From positions 277,106 through 341,105 of the forward strand of contig JAAOMT010000375.1 in assembly GCA_016748015.1 (NCBI GenBank): 64,000 nucleotides of DNA, in the 5' to 3' direction. The position numbers and the translations under genes were made by a program. Under the pieces are notes generated by a model. That model saw only the letters and a list, made by a program, of their open reading frames with translations. It made no database searches and was not told the origin of the DNA. This document shows positions 10,630-22,126 of this stretch, in pieces (within the stretch, counting starts at the first letter, position 1; the number at the start of each line of letters is the position of its first letter). Origin of the DNA: Geosiphon pyriformis (Eukaryota; Glomeromycota; Glomeromycetes; Archaeosporales; Geosiphonaceae).

Positions 10630-12978
10630 CAGTAAAAAGTTTTTTTTTTATTAGCCAATTAAAAAAATCAAAGTTTTGATATTTGAGGTATTTTTTATTA
10701 TTATTTCTAATAATTTTAATTATTTATTTTAATTTTTACAAATATTATTACTATTATTATAATATTGTGTATTACATAAAATCTTGGCTTTTTTACAATT
10801 ATAATAATTAGTTCTTCAAGTTTTTTTATAACTGTATTGATAACTTGTTATTTTTTTTTGATTTTAGCATAAAATTATTTTATATAAAAATAAAAATATT
10901 TGGTATTTTTTATAATTTTAGAAAATTAATAGTTTTATTTAATATTAATTCTATTATATAATAAGAATTTTTTAATATTTTGACTTGTATTTCAATTTAT
11001 ATAAATTTTCATTAATATTTTTAATTACTTTACAAATAAAAAGCTTTTTATTAATACTTAAATAATCAATTTTTGAAATTCCAATTTGCATAAAATCTGC
11101 ATTTTTACACAGCATTTTTTTTGTATTACTTTAACATTATTAATATATTGATTGCAAACAATTTGGTGTATTTTATGATGGTTAAATAAATTAGTAATAT
11201 TGTTTAATATATTATTTTGGTTATTATTATTTTATTAAAAAATATAAGATTAATACAAAATAATATTATACAATACAAATAATAAAAAACATTATCTTAT
11301 TTCTTGAAATTATAATAGAAAAAACACAAAAGTTATTAGAATAAGTACTAATATTTTTTAAGAGATTACTTGATTTTTTTTCAATATTATTTACTATGTT
11401 ATATTATTGCTGCTGGTTATTTTGTCATTTATTATTTTGTTACTACTCCTAATTATTTTGTTACTAGTTATTTTGTTGCTGTTATTGATTATTTTGTCAC
11501 TTATTATTTTGTTGTTATTACTGGTTATTTTGTCATCTATTATTTTGTTGCTGCTGCTAATTATTTTGTTACATATTATTTTGTTGCATATTATTTTGTT
11601 GTTACTGCTAATTATTTTGTTACTTATTATTTTATTGCTGTTGCTGGTTATTTGTCATTAGTTATTTTATTGCTATTGCTAATTATTTTGTTGCTGTAAT
11701 CTGTCTTGCTGCTAATTACTATTACTTTTGATTTTTTGTTAGATTAGCTTTTTATCAGCTGGTTTTACATTTAAGTTATTAAAAAAATTTTTTTCTTACA
11801 TAATTAATTGTTCAAAAAAGAACTTAAAAAAAAATAATTTATATAAAGTTTTCTTCTAAATACTATTTAATAAAGTAAAAAGCCAGTAATTGCAAAGACT
11901 TTTATATTTATTATATCTAAACATAAAAATAAATTAATTATTATTTAAATAATTCAACCAATATAAAAATAATGTTTTTTGTATATTATTCAATATAAAT
12001 CATGTGATTAATTATTAATTTTTTTATTTTTTATCTATGTTGAAAGTTTTTATTAAAGTATATTATTTACTTGTTTGATTAATTTTTAAAATTAAAAATG
12101 TCTTGGATATTTATTTATAATACAAATAATTGGCCATATTTTTGCCAATTTTTTGATTATATTAGCCATAAACTTTTTTTTATTATCAGTTTAAAGAATA
12201 ATTAAAAATCCAAATATGATAAAAAGTTGAAAAAAAAGCTTGCTACTTCTTTTGTTTCTTTAGAAAAAAAAGCCATAATTCAAAAAAATTTTGTAAAAAA
12301 ATTTTAAGCATAATAAATATATTTGTATATTAATCAAGTCTATTTGTAAATAACACATAAAGTTTTTTGCTAAAATCGAATTTGTAGTTATTAGTTAAGC
12401 TAAAAATTATTACATAATATATCTAGTACAATAAAAACAAAACTGTTACTAAATTTTCAGACATTTAAGTATATTTATCTTTAATCTATAAATAAAAAAT
12501 TATTAGTATCTATTTATATAAAAAATTAAATTAATATTATATACTATGTTATAAGTTTTGTTTATTTCTTTATGTTTTATTTTTAAATAAAATTTACATA
12601 GTTTTTTATATAATTTTTTTTTTAAACAAATTGGTTTTTTTGTTTTTTTAAAATAAAGTATATTTTGTTTTCTAACTTGTGCAATATAAAAGGTAGTACA
12701 TACTTAATACTTTAATTCTAAATTAAAGTTTTCTCTTTTAGAAGTATTTTTTAATATTTTAATGTATTGGTTTATGTAATCTTGAAAAAACAAAGTTTTG
12801 GCTCATTTTTTTCACTTCTAGCTAATAAATAGTTTTTAAAAAAATCAGAAAATGTTTCTTAAGTAAGCCATTCATAATTTATTGATAATAAATAGTGTTA
12901 AAAAGCCATAAAAAAATGCATCAAATATCAAAACTTTGTTTTTTTTAATTGGTTAATAAAAGAAAAACTTTTTATTAA
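10630..12978. mobile_element. TIR-bounded AT-rich element, no coding capacity seen
   Basis: 10630-10698 and the reverse complement of about 12905-12978 share a long match: both contain AATTAAAAAAA, then CAAAGTTTTGATATTTGA, preceded by TAAAAAGTTTTT. Arms of about 70 bp at 2.35 kb spacing suggest a decayed DNA transposon or large MITE. The interior is extremely AT-rich, holds a tandem repeat (11395-11700) and otherwise shows no recognisable gene. The target duplication could not be fixed, because the left end abuts an LTR. Confidence 0.5.
11395..11700 (+). repeat. Tandem minisatellite based on TTATTTTGTTNCT
   Basis: About 300 bp of imperfect repeats of a TAATTATTTTGTTACT-like core, with units of roughly 15-36 bp, some expanded by CTGCTG. 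Because stop codons are absent from two frames of the unit, open stretches of 84 and 109 codons appear. They translate only into YYFV or ILLL periodic peptides and are not treated as genes. Confidence 0.75.
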
Positions 12979-13780
12979 CTAATTAACCAAATAATGTAAT
13001 TATTTATGTTGATTCAAAATTAATACAGTGTTGAATTAATAATTTTAAATTAACTCAAATTGAATTAAAATTACAAATCAACCTAAATTCTGTTCCAATT
13101 CATGACATATATAATAACTTTATTGTAATTAATATAATTAATAAAAAAACATATTTAATTAAAAAAATTACAAAATTTTATTTTCAAGATTATTTTATAT
13201 TTATTTATTTTATTTAACATTTAAATTATAAACAATTATAATATTACTTATAAAATAATTGTTTTTTCTTAAATTTTTATATTTTAAAATATTGAAAGTA
13301 AATTTTTAAAATTATTAATTATTTTAGCTTACCTTAATTCCCAATTTTTTATCAGATAAAACAGCATCTTGTAATATACATAATTTAGGGAATCATTTCA
13401 TAAGTTAATTTTATTATGTGCAGATCAAAGTTGCTGAAGTAAGAACACTCTACTGTGGCTGTCGATCAAGATCATGATAAAAACATTGAAATCAGAAATA
13501 AGCTTGCGAATAAATAAAGATTGGTGTATATATATTCGTTTAGATAATACTCATTGGTACTATCTAATTCCCCGATCACATGTGGTTTCTTGCAATTTTC
13601 AATTCTTTTGCTAGATGAAAATAAAAAAATATCGGAATGTGAATGCGGCTGTGGTAGTGGAGATGTCAGTGATGGCGGTTTTAGAGATTGTTAATGATTT
13701 TAATGGTGAATGGGGTGTGAATTGGTGTATATGTATATAGATATAAAAAAGTATATTTTCTAAAGTTCTTGGATCTTTCT
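12979..13780. other. Intergenic stretch between the TIR element and the 14-3-3 gene
   Basis: To about 13410 it is AT-rich filler without recognisable features. From about 13420 the composition shifts to that of the gene region, with CG dinucleotides present. This part is probably the 3' untranslated region and downstream flank of the 14-3-3 gene, which ends at 13781. A short Cys/Gly-coding stretch near 13640-13700 was not accepted as an exon. Confidence 0.5.
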
Positions 13781-15100
13781 CTAAGCTTCCTCTTTTGCTT
13801 CAATCGTTTCTTCGTCTTTGACAACTTCGGGTTTTTCAGCTAAAAAATTGATGGAAAAAACGCGAGAATCGAATGATCAGAACTTGAGCATTCATTTCAA
13901 AAGTTGACCTGATTTAATCATTGAATTTCCAACAAAAATCACGATACGAACAGTTATCTTGCATGTCTGACGTCCAAAGAGTTAAATTATCCCTCAATAG
14001 TTGCATGATTAGCGTCGAGTCTTTATAGCTTTCTTCACTAAGAGTATCCAACTCGGCGATCGCGTCGTCAAATGCTTGTTTGGCCAAATGACAAGCACGA
14101 TCAGGTGAATTAAGGATTTCATAGTAGAACACTGAAAAGTTTAACGCTAGTCCAAGACGAATTGGATGAGTAGGTGCGAGTTCAGTGACAGCGACTTCAC
14201 TAGCAGCTTTGTATGCATCCAATGATTTATCAGCCGACTCTTTACGCTTATCACCAGTGGCAAATTCAGCGAGATACCTATGATAATCCCCTTTCCTGTT
14301 TATATAAAAATAGATAAGTATCCCAGTTTATAATAAGAGTCAAGACACCAGAAAAAAAGGTTCAAAAAATCCAAGTTGTACATACATTTTATGATAAAAT
14401 ACTTTTGATTCTCCAGTAGCAGCTGAAGGAATCAAATGTTTATCCAATACCTCAAGAATATCCTCACATATTTTGGCCAACTCCGCCTCAATCTTTGTAC
14501 GATACTCTTTAATGAAACCGACCTGAACCTCATTGCCCTTTGCGTCTTCTTTCTGTTCGATCGAGGAGACAATACGCCAAGAGGCACGTCGTGCACCAAT
14601 CACATTTTTATACGCCACCGAAAGCAAATTGCGTTCTTCCACGGTAAGTTCTTGATCACTAGAGGCGACTTGCTTCATATTCTCGACCATTTCTTCAAGA
14701 GATTATTGAGAATAAAATGTAATTAACAATAAGTTTGATCACGGGAATTTACAATTGACTCAAGATACTGTGTGATTCATGGATCTGACACTGTGTATTT
14801 TCCTTTGAAATTTATAAACCGTTTCACGGTTACCAACAAATTGGTTAATTTATCCCTTTTAAATCTTTCACTTTGATGGGGCTTGCAAAAAAGACACTAA
14901 AAAGTTTACAAAACTTTTCTTTTGTGAATCCGGATGTTAAAGATGATTCACATTTTGCTGATTTATGGGTTTCCTTCGCAAAGACCCATTCTAACTTCAA
15001 GTAAGACCACTTTTAGAAACCTACCTTCATAACGCTCAGCTTGTTCGGCAAGCTTAGCAAGATAAACATAATCTTCGCGTGATTGAGCTTCGACTGGCAT
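13781..15100 (-). CDS. 14-3-3 family phosphoserine/threonine-binding protein
   Basis: Four exons on the minus strand: 15100-15025, 14692-14386, 14295-13952 and 13839-13781. Phases close to 262 codons including TAG (261 aa; family usually 245-260). Donors are GTAGGT, GTATGT and a weaker GTTCGT; all acceptors end AG. The protein is a dimeric cytosolic adaptor that binds phosphorylated partners. Seen: [10 protein letters not shown] start, the first family signature [11 protein letters not shown] (residues 46-56), the GARRASWR segment supplying basic pocket residues, [12 protein letters not shown] with the conserved Arg-Tyr, [15 protein letters not shown], and the second signature around [15 protein letters not shown]. 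The C-terminal tail is acidic ([17 protein letters not shown]), as usual. No breaks. The last exon and its GTTCGT donor are the least certain part. Confidence 0.93.
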
Positions 15101-16192
15101 TTTTTGAAGATAAAAGTTGTTTTGGGGAAGGTAGAATAATAAAACTCAAAGTTTTACTCTAAAGTCTTTTGGTGAGAATAGTTTTAAATTTTAACTTTTC
15201 AGAAAAGTGAGGTATAAAAAAAATTTTGTATAGAATATGAATATCTGATAAATCAGACTGGAAAAAAAAGAATTGATTTTTGAGATATCAATAAAATAAG
15301 ACTTGGTTTAAAGACTACCTTAACGAAGCTATACCTTTCTATGTATCAGTAAACTTGTGCGCAGAGCGGGTTGGAGAGTTGGATGAGTAGGTGGTGGAGA
15401 TGGTTATACTACTATATAATGGAATGAAAATAATGAATATCTTTTTAATAGATATATTCCCAGATATCTGATATCCTGTAGTTTGAGAGCGACAAGAACC
15501 AAACAAATTTATTCGCGCCTAATGCTCGCTCATCCTGATGCTTGCGTATCGTTTCCCCGTATGTGTAGCGAAACACAAAGGAGGAATTCTTTTTTAGTTA
15601 TTAGATATTTGCCCGCTGAATATCATTATGATGGTCTTGTGAAACACTTATTAAACAAATCATCCTTTTCGTAGCATGATATATAATAATACGAGTGATA
15701 ACTCACACTGCTATTTACGGGTATAATCATCAGCTGATAGATGGGACTTGACCAATGAAAAAATGCTGTCCTTGGGTCTGGAGCCCCAAAAATCGAATAC
15801 TAATTTCTGAATAAATCAGATGACGCCATTGTTAACCAATTACAAAGTAGCTTTGGGTAGAATAAGTTGGGTAACCCCAAAATTCAAAGGGGAACTATTT
15901 TCTGGACCAATTATCTTAAGATTCATCGCTGAGATCGCCTGTTTGCAGGATGAGTGCGCCTGGATCAACATTATGCTTGCTGCCAACTTAATTGGTTCTT
16001 TAGTCAACTTCTCAAGCATTTACTAATCCATTGATTGTGCATCTGAATTCATTAATGGATTAGCCGCTATCACAAATGATTAAACATTAGGAAGTCGGAG
16101 CGTGAACCCGTCATCAAACCCTACATTGACTGAGCATCATGCCCAAGGGTTGCTTGATTAACCTTTTAATTAAATTGGACTATGCATCACCA
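15101..16192. other. Intergenic region: 14-3-3 promoter side and ALG3 downstream side
   Basis: The 14-3-3 gene starts at 15100 and reads leftward, so its promoter lies in this stretch. ALG3 ends at 16193, so its 3' region is the right part. The composition is gene-like, with CG dinucleotides. A palindromic ATATCTGATATC-type segment with GATA cores lies about 15460-15475. Two plus-strand open stretches (15483-15674 and 15820-16026) have no family resemblance and were not called. Confidence 0.45.
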
Positions 16193-18274
16193 TTAAAATA
16201 CGATAGCTGTTCTCTTTGATATCTTATTAAGGGAATTACGGCGAATACCTTCCGCTTCACCACTCCATAAGCCAGCCAAAATAATAAAATGGCAAAATAA
16301 TAATAAGGTAGAACTTTCTGTTGTGGCTGGATATACATTCCAACAATATTCTATAGTTGCAATCAACATTAATCTGTAGTTATCAATTGATTGAATTTGG
16401 GGTTGTCAAATCAAATACTATGAGTTAGAAATTCAAAGAAGAGCAAAATGTCTGGACCAAAATTTAACCAAATTACCTAGAGAGTATAGGAATTTTGGTA
16501 CAATGCCACAGAAGAAAGGGCAACCCGTGAAAATACCACGAATAGAATTGGTAATGTAATGTACGGGAAAAAACAATCCCAATAAAATTGCTAGATAACA
16601 TCAAAGTCGTGACATCTAGTCAGGTTGAAAAGGAGGGATAAGGATTCAATGGGATGATTCTTCAGTTGTTTCAGAATAATAATACAAAAAAAAAATCAAA
16701 GAGCTTACGATCAGGCGTGATAGAATGAACTTTTTCAAGTGATCGAAGATGTGGAACAAAGCCATTTTTTAGAACGGCGAATACACCGTTTTCAGCACTA
16801 TTGCCGACGAGAAATTAATGTTAGAAAAAACTGAGATTAAAGAGTAAGAAGTGAAATGTAAAAAAATAAAATATTTGTCTACTCACCGACACCATCGTCC
16901 AAATAAGAATGCTACCAAAACCCAAATGTGTCCGGCAATAAGAAATTTTGCTAATCCTTCACTAATAAAAGTATCGGGATCCAAAAATTTCCAGTTGACC
17001 GTCCATTTATAAATAAAAGTTCGAGAAAATTCAAAAGCACGAGAAAAATAAGAATATGGATTATTCAATAAAAATGGTAAAGCTATGGTTACCTGGATTG
17101 AAAAAAAGGTCAGTTTAAGAAATTCAAGTTCGGAAGAAGATATATATACGCTAATAATCGTTCCCTCACTTGAATTGAGATAATGAGCAAAAGATTGAAA
17201 AGCGTCTTCCATGCACCAACGGATTTAAATACGAGTAATCCGAAAGCGGGAAAGAAAAGTAAAACATTCATTTTTATCGATAACCCCAAACTTTGAAGAT
17301 CCATAGATTCGAGAATGAATGAGTAATTGATACCAGAAAGCATTCCCAAAAACATAATATGTGAAAATAAAAAACCTATAAAACACGCAAGCCAACTTCC
17401 ATCTTTGATTAATCATGCAAAAAATGCATACATATATAAATGCCATTGCAACCGTATCGTTAAACAATCTCAACGCGTAGATGGAATGAAGCCTTTTTGA
17501 CAAGCAAATAGTTATCAAAACATAAGGTCTTAACTGATAAAATAATTAGAGATGTCAAAATTCTTGATAGTAGAGATCTCATATTAGGAATAGTGCGAAC
17601 AATCATTTCATCACGAACCTGCTCTGATTTACTGTAGATTCCAAATACAATCAAAAGGGTGAACAAATACAAAGCAGCAAAAATATACTGGCCTGTACGG
17701 ACATCTAACCCTCCTGATGTGATATAATATAATGCTGAGTAAACATATAAAAAACCCGCAGGATATCTACCAAAAGAGAAATTATAGGTGTGAATTTGAA
17801 AAATTAAAGTTCGTCAAGGGTAATTTCGGAAATATTTAAGATACTCTGTATTTGAAAATAATATTGAAAATGAAGTGTAACAAACACTAATGGGCCAGTA
17901 TCACCATTTATTTTCGTATAATCGCGTTCGCCCTGCAGATATCCCGAGACTTCTTGCATGTAAGCACGCCAATCGATTTCAGTGTCTATTGTAATAAACT
18001 ACCGTGATTAAAAGCCATGACTTTGTTTTATCGGAAGCTCAATAGATCTTTGGGAAAAGAAGTTCAAACATACCAAAGACTTACATGCCACATATTTTAT
18101 TATTAAGAAATTCAAGAAAACCTCGCTAAAGAAAAGTAACCCTGCGGTATACCAAAAATAAGAAGGATCGAATAAAAGAGATCGAATTAGACTAAGGGTG
18201 GATTGCAAAGGGGACTTTTGTAAAGTAACTTTTCCATTAGAAGGTTCCTTTAGATTCTCAACCGAATTCAACAT
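16193..18274 (-). CDS. ALG3: ALG3: Dol-P-Man:Man5GlcNAc2-PP-Dol alpha-1,3-mannosyltransferase
   Basis: Nine exons on the minus strand: 18274-18085, 17985-17886, 17766-17619, 17533-17376, 17290-17170, 17092-16887, 16797-16709, 16615-16477 and 16373-16193. All phases close, giving 443 aa, the usual ALG3 size. This ER multi-pass enzyme (glycosyltransferase family 58) adds the first lumenal mannose to the dolichol-linked N-glycan precursor. Seen: [110 protein letters not shown] and a C-terminal EYCWNVYP, separated by hydrophobic membrane spans. The first in-frame ATG is 18274; an upstream open extension begins only with TTG (18331). Intron 3 uses a GTTCGT donor. No lesions. Confidence 0.93.
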
Positions 18275-18466
18275 TTTAAAATTTAAAATGAAATTGAGCA
18301 GGTCATCAATATTCTCATTATGTATCAGCAACTGTATTAATCACGTGATAATACAATCCTTATTAAACTTATCAAAAATTCGTAAATAGAGAATCGGCGA
18401 TATATGTAAATTTTAGGAATTCCTTTGTAGGCGTGACTTATTTTCTCAATGTATAATTCACGAAAT
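18275..18466. promoter_or_regulatory. Bidirectional promoter region between ALG3 and UBC7
   Basis: Only 192 bp separate the two divergent ATGs, so both core promoters and 5' leaders must lie here or overlap the neighbouring first exons. A CACGTG E-box-like hexamer is at about 18342-18347 (AATCACGTGATAA). No obvious TATA box. Co-regulation is an inference from layout only. Confidence 0.5.
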
Positions 18467-19378
18467 ATGGCGTCGACCGCCTTAAAGCGGTTGATGACTG
18501 AGTATAAAGGTAAGCTTTCTAATCATGGAATTGAAGAACCTTGAAATTTTCTGTGATTTCAAATATTTATAATCTATTACTCCTTATAATCCCTTTGATT
18601 CCAGAGCTTACGTTGAACGCCCCCGAAGGCATCACGGCTGGTATTTTCTGCTTAGTTTCAATCCTTGAAGAGTATTTCTGGTCTTTTCTCTGCATTTCAC
18701 CTCCCAATTATTCATGCTCTATTGACAGGACCTATAACCGAAGACTCATTTTTTGAGTGGGAGGCTCTGATTGCGTATGTCGTTACTCTATTCTCCATTC
18801 TTAAACTTTTTTTCTATTATTCCTAATCTTTTTATCTTAGAGGTCCAGAAGGAACACCTTATGAAGGAGGTATATTCCCCGCTGTTTTGCGTTTCCCCAC
18901 AGATTATCCTTTATCTCCACCTACAATGAAGTTCACCTGTGAAATGTTTCATCCAAATGGTATTTTTTGGGAATCTCTTTTGAATTCATGCTCTAAAGCT
19001 CTTCAAAGTTTGAATGTTTTTTTATCTCATTTTGTGAAAAGTCTACCCTGACGGATTAGTCTGTATATCAATCTTACATCCTCCCGGCGATGATCCAAAC
19101 ATGTATGAAAGTTCATCGGAACGTTGGTCGCCTGTCCAAAGTGTTGAAAAGATTTTGTTGAGTGTTGTTAGTATGCTGGCGGAACCAAATGATGAGAGTG
19201 GTGCCAATATCGAGGCTTGTGTATGTGTGGATTTTGGAACCTGATTGTTTTCATCATAAGGAATTACTATTAATAAAAATATACTGATTGCATTTTCAAA
19301 CAGAAAATTTGGAGAACAGATCGTGACGGGTTCAACAAGATTGTAAGGAGTAACGTGAGAAAAACTCTGGGATTATAG
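18467..19378 (+). CDS. UBC7: UBC7/UBE2G2-type ubiquitin-conjugating enzyme (E2)
   Basis: Six exons: 18467-18509, 18605-18640, 18729-18774, 18841-18959, 19042-19220 and 19304-19378. Phases close to 166 codons with TAG, giving 165 aa, the length of UBE2G2. The E2 accepts ubiquitin on a catalytic cysteine and, with ER-membrane ligases, marks proteins for ER-associated degradation. Seen: start [18 protein letters not shown], the [12 protein letters not shown] core, the HPN motif (residues 79-81), catalytic Cys at residue 89 in [15 protein letters not shown], and the acidic-loop insertion after it ([15 protein letters not shown]) that marks the UBE2G/Cdc34 class. The C-terminus ends KTLGL. There is no membrane anchor, as in Ubc7. 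Donors are GTAAGC, GTATTT, GTATGT, GTATTT and GTATGT. Confidence 0.95.
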
Positions 19379-20592
19379 ATTGTTGCTAACTGAACTTGGT
19401 ATATACCGGTAAAATATGGAAGATGGAAACCAGGGGATAATAAACTGGGTAAGTTATTTAAATAGTTTCGAATGTTTTTTAGCCATTATCAGATTTGTTT
19501 GGTTGTAATTTGAACCGAGTCGCGGAATGAAATTACTATGTTAATTTTACTGTTATGTATTCCACACATTAATAAAATTTTGTTGGGATCGTTATCCTTT
19601 TGTGTTGATAAGATATTTAGCTCACAATTTGCCAATTGATTTGGAAGGTAGAATTTCAAAGGGTCAAGTCGATAAATCAATATATTGCCCAATCGCCTTT
19701 TCGGCGTTGATACAAATCATTTTGAAATTAGAATAGGGTTTCAATTTTACTTTTATTTATATTTTCATCTGACTTGACCAAAAATGCGGAATTGCTTCAG
19801 TATGATTCGCAAAGACTGAGAATATGTAATGTTATTTTAATTTAAACAATCACTAAAAAAATTCTCTGGTCTAAAATTAATGCCCCCTTCTTAAAAATAT
19901 CTATCGAAAACTCAAAAAAATTTGTTCAACACCCAAAGAATGCTTTGGTGGTAAATAAAATCGAAAATCCAAAGCAATTTTGAAAATCGGTAAAAAGAGA
20001 AAAGAAAAAAGATAACAATAAACATCAATTTCAATTTCAAGTTGTCATTATTTTGCTAAGTTATTTTTATTAGATTGTGTATATATTGTTTAAAAAATAT
20101 ATTGGCTTTTCACCAAATTGATAAATCAAAATTAAAAAAACAATAATTGTTACAAATTTTAAAAAACAAATATAAATTTTTTTTTTCAATTACCAAAAGT
20201 TTTAAAAATCTGAGATTTAAAAAGCTATAAATCATACTTATTTAAAAAGTTTTATATAAATAATAATTAAATTAGAAATTAGAAACAAACTAAGAACTCT
20301 AAAACTAAATGTGATTCAAGTGCTTTTTACATGTAATCAGTTACTTAAGCCAGTTCAGGTTATGCTATGTTAATGTAACAAAAAAAAACTTACTCAAAGC
20401 CAACATCTTTTGAATTACATCAAACAATTTAATATTATAAAAAATCAATCTAATCAGTTATTTGACTGTTTTTAAGAGATCAGTTTTAATATTATTAGGT
20501 TCATGCATTCAGTAAGACATTAAGTTAGAAAATGTATCATTATTAATGCTAATTAGAAAATTCAAATCACCAGATATGTTAACAATATTCAT
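19379..20592. other. UBC7 downstream flank grading into AT-rich repeat DNA
   Basis: To about 19740 the composition is gene-like and probably includes the UBC7 3' untranslated region. A 67-codon minus-strand open stretch (19489-19692) shows no family resemblance. From about 19800 onward the sequence is AT-rich with homopolymer runs, and I recognise nothing specific in it. Confidence 0.45.
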
Positions 20593-21747
20593 TGTTACTA
20601 GTAGAATTTTAGCTATTAATTAGCATAAAATTATCTTTATAATTTCTATTATTAATTAACATATATTAATATTATTTCAATTATTACTTATTATTTAATC
20701 AAATTATTAAATATTACTATTTAATTAATAACTTGATTTGTACAATAGAAATTAAAATGATCAAATTACACAATATTCTAAACTATATAATATTTAAAAA
20801 TTTACCAAAATTTGTAAAAAATTTGCCAAAATAATAAATAAAATAATTAATAGTTTATTGAAATAACTTGTAGCTTACTGAAATATATCTTTAGTTTGTT
20901 TAAATTATAGCAAAAAGAAAAGTTTAAGTTCATAAACTAATATTACAATAAAATATATATAAAAAAAGCTTTTCTTTTCAAAAAAATGTATCTTTCTTTA
21001 GAATTATTTTACTATAGATATCTTGTTTTAAATTTATCTTTATTAATATAATTCAAAATAATATAATTTAAAAACCAATTCTTGAAATTAATTATACTTG
21101 ACATTCTTCAAATCCTAACTAATGTTTTAAAATTGACTAGCTACCAATTTTAGTAATTTGTTAGTAACTTTAGGCCTGGTATTATCAGTAAAATTTTAGT
21201 TATTAACTAGCATAAAATTACTCTTATAATTTTTATTATTAATTAGTATATATTAATATCATTTTAAATTACTACTTATTATTTAATTAAATTATCAAAT
21301 ATTACTATTTAATTAATAACCCAATTTATACAATAGAAAGTAGAATAATCAAATTACATAATACTCTAAACTATGTAATATTTAAGAATTTGCCAAAATA
21401 ATAAATAATTTACCAAAATAGTTAATAGTTTATTGAAATAACTTGTATTTTATTAAAATATATCTTTAATTCATCAAAATTATAGCAAAGAAGAAAGTTC
21501 AAATTCATAGACTAGTACTACAACAAATTGTATAAAAAAAGAGCTTTTTTCTTTGAGGAAATATATTTTATCTTACTCAAAATCATCTTAATTTACATTA
21601 ATTAGCTTTATAAAAAGTAATAAAAATCAAATACTTAAAAACCAAATTTCTTAACTATTTACACTTAAAATTTTCCAAAACTCAACTAATATTTTTGAAA
21701 TTGATTAACTATTAATTTCAGTAATTTATTAGTAACTTCAGACCTGG
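20593..21747 (+). repeat. Tandem direct duplication of a ~580-bp AT-rich unit
   Basis: Copy 1 (20593-21179) starts TGTTACTAGTAGAATTTTAG and copy 2 (21180-21747) starts TATTATCAGTAAAATTTTAG. Both run collinearly through AATTACAYAATAYTCTAAACTA to a shared end, TTAGTAACTTYAGRCCTGG. The differences are mostly transitions with small indels. The unit's TGTTAC start resembles LTR ends here, but its end does not, so its nature is unresolved. Confidence 0.65.
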
Positions 21748-22126
21748 ACCAGAAAATAATTCTCTTAACAAAATTTTATTTTTTTAACATTTTTTTTATT
21801 TTTTTTTCTTATTATAATCATTAAAGTAATCTATAAATGAAATTTTTGTAAAAAAATTGACTTTTACCACAAAGTAACTATACATTTTAGTAAACTTCTA
21901 AACAAGCAATTTCTGGAAAAAAGTTGATATTTACTACAATGTAACTATCCAAAATAACTGGCACAGAATTGATCATTTTACTTATAAGTTCAACAGTTTA
22001 AATTATAAGAAATAATTTGAAAATAAATTCAGTTATTAAAGATTTACTAGCTTCCAAAAAACGTAAATTCACAGTGAACAGACATTAACAACATTCAAAA
22101 AAAGAGACCCAAAACCTCCAGTAATA
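21748..22126 (+). repeat. Partial 5' LTR remnant of element F
   Basis: A T-rich tract (about 21770-21820) resembling the middle of the B-type LTRs is followed by sequence ending CCTCCAGTAATA at 22126. Immediately after comes TTTGGTACTCTTTTATAG, the primer-binding-like site shared with elements D, G and H. The LTR start is missing; the tandem repeat at 20593-21747 abuts it. Confidence 0.4.

Noticed and set aside
11370-11699. Open frames of 109 and 84 codons on the plus strand
   Set aside because: They lie in a minisatellite whose unit lacks stops in two frames; the peptides are pure YYFV or ILLL periodicity.
13620-13700. Cys/Gly-rich peptide coding potential as a small exon or gene
   Set aside because: Too short, no clear start or splice context, and downstream of a complete gene; likely 3' UTR.
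15755-15800. Possible tRNA-like T-arm (CCAAAAATCGAATAC)
   Set aside because: No matching acceptor, D or anticodon arms could be drawn.
15483-16026. Two plus-strand open stretches between the 14-3-3 and ALG3 genes
   Set aside because: No motif, no plausible splice partners, and they lie in promoter and downstream flanks.
18275-18331. N-terminal extension of ALG3 to 18331
   Set aside because: The codon at 18331 is TTG; the first ATG in frame is 18274, which gives a normal-length protein.
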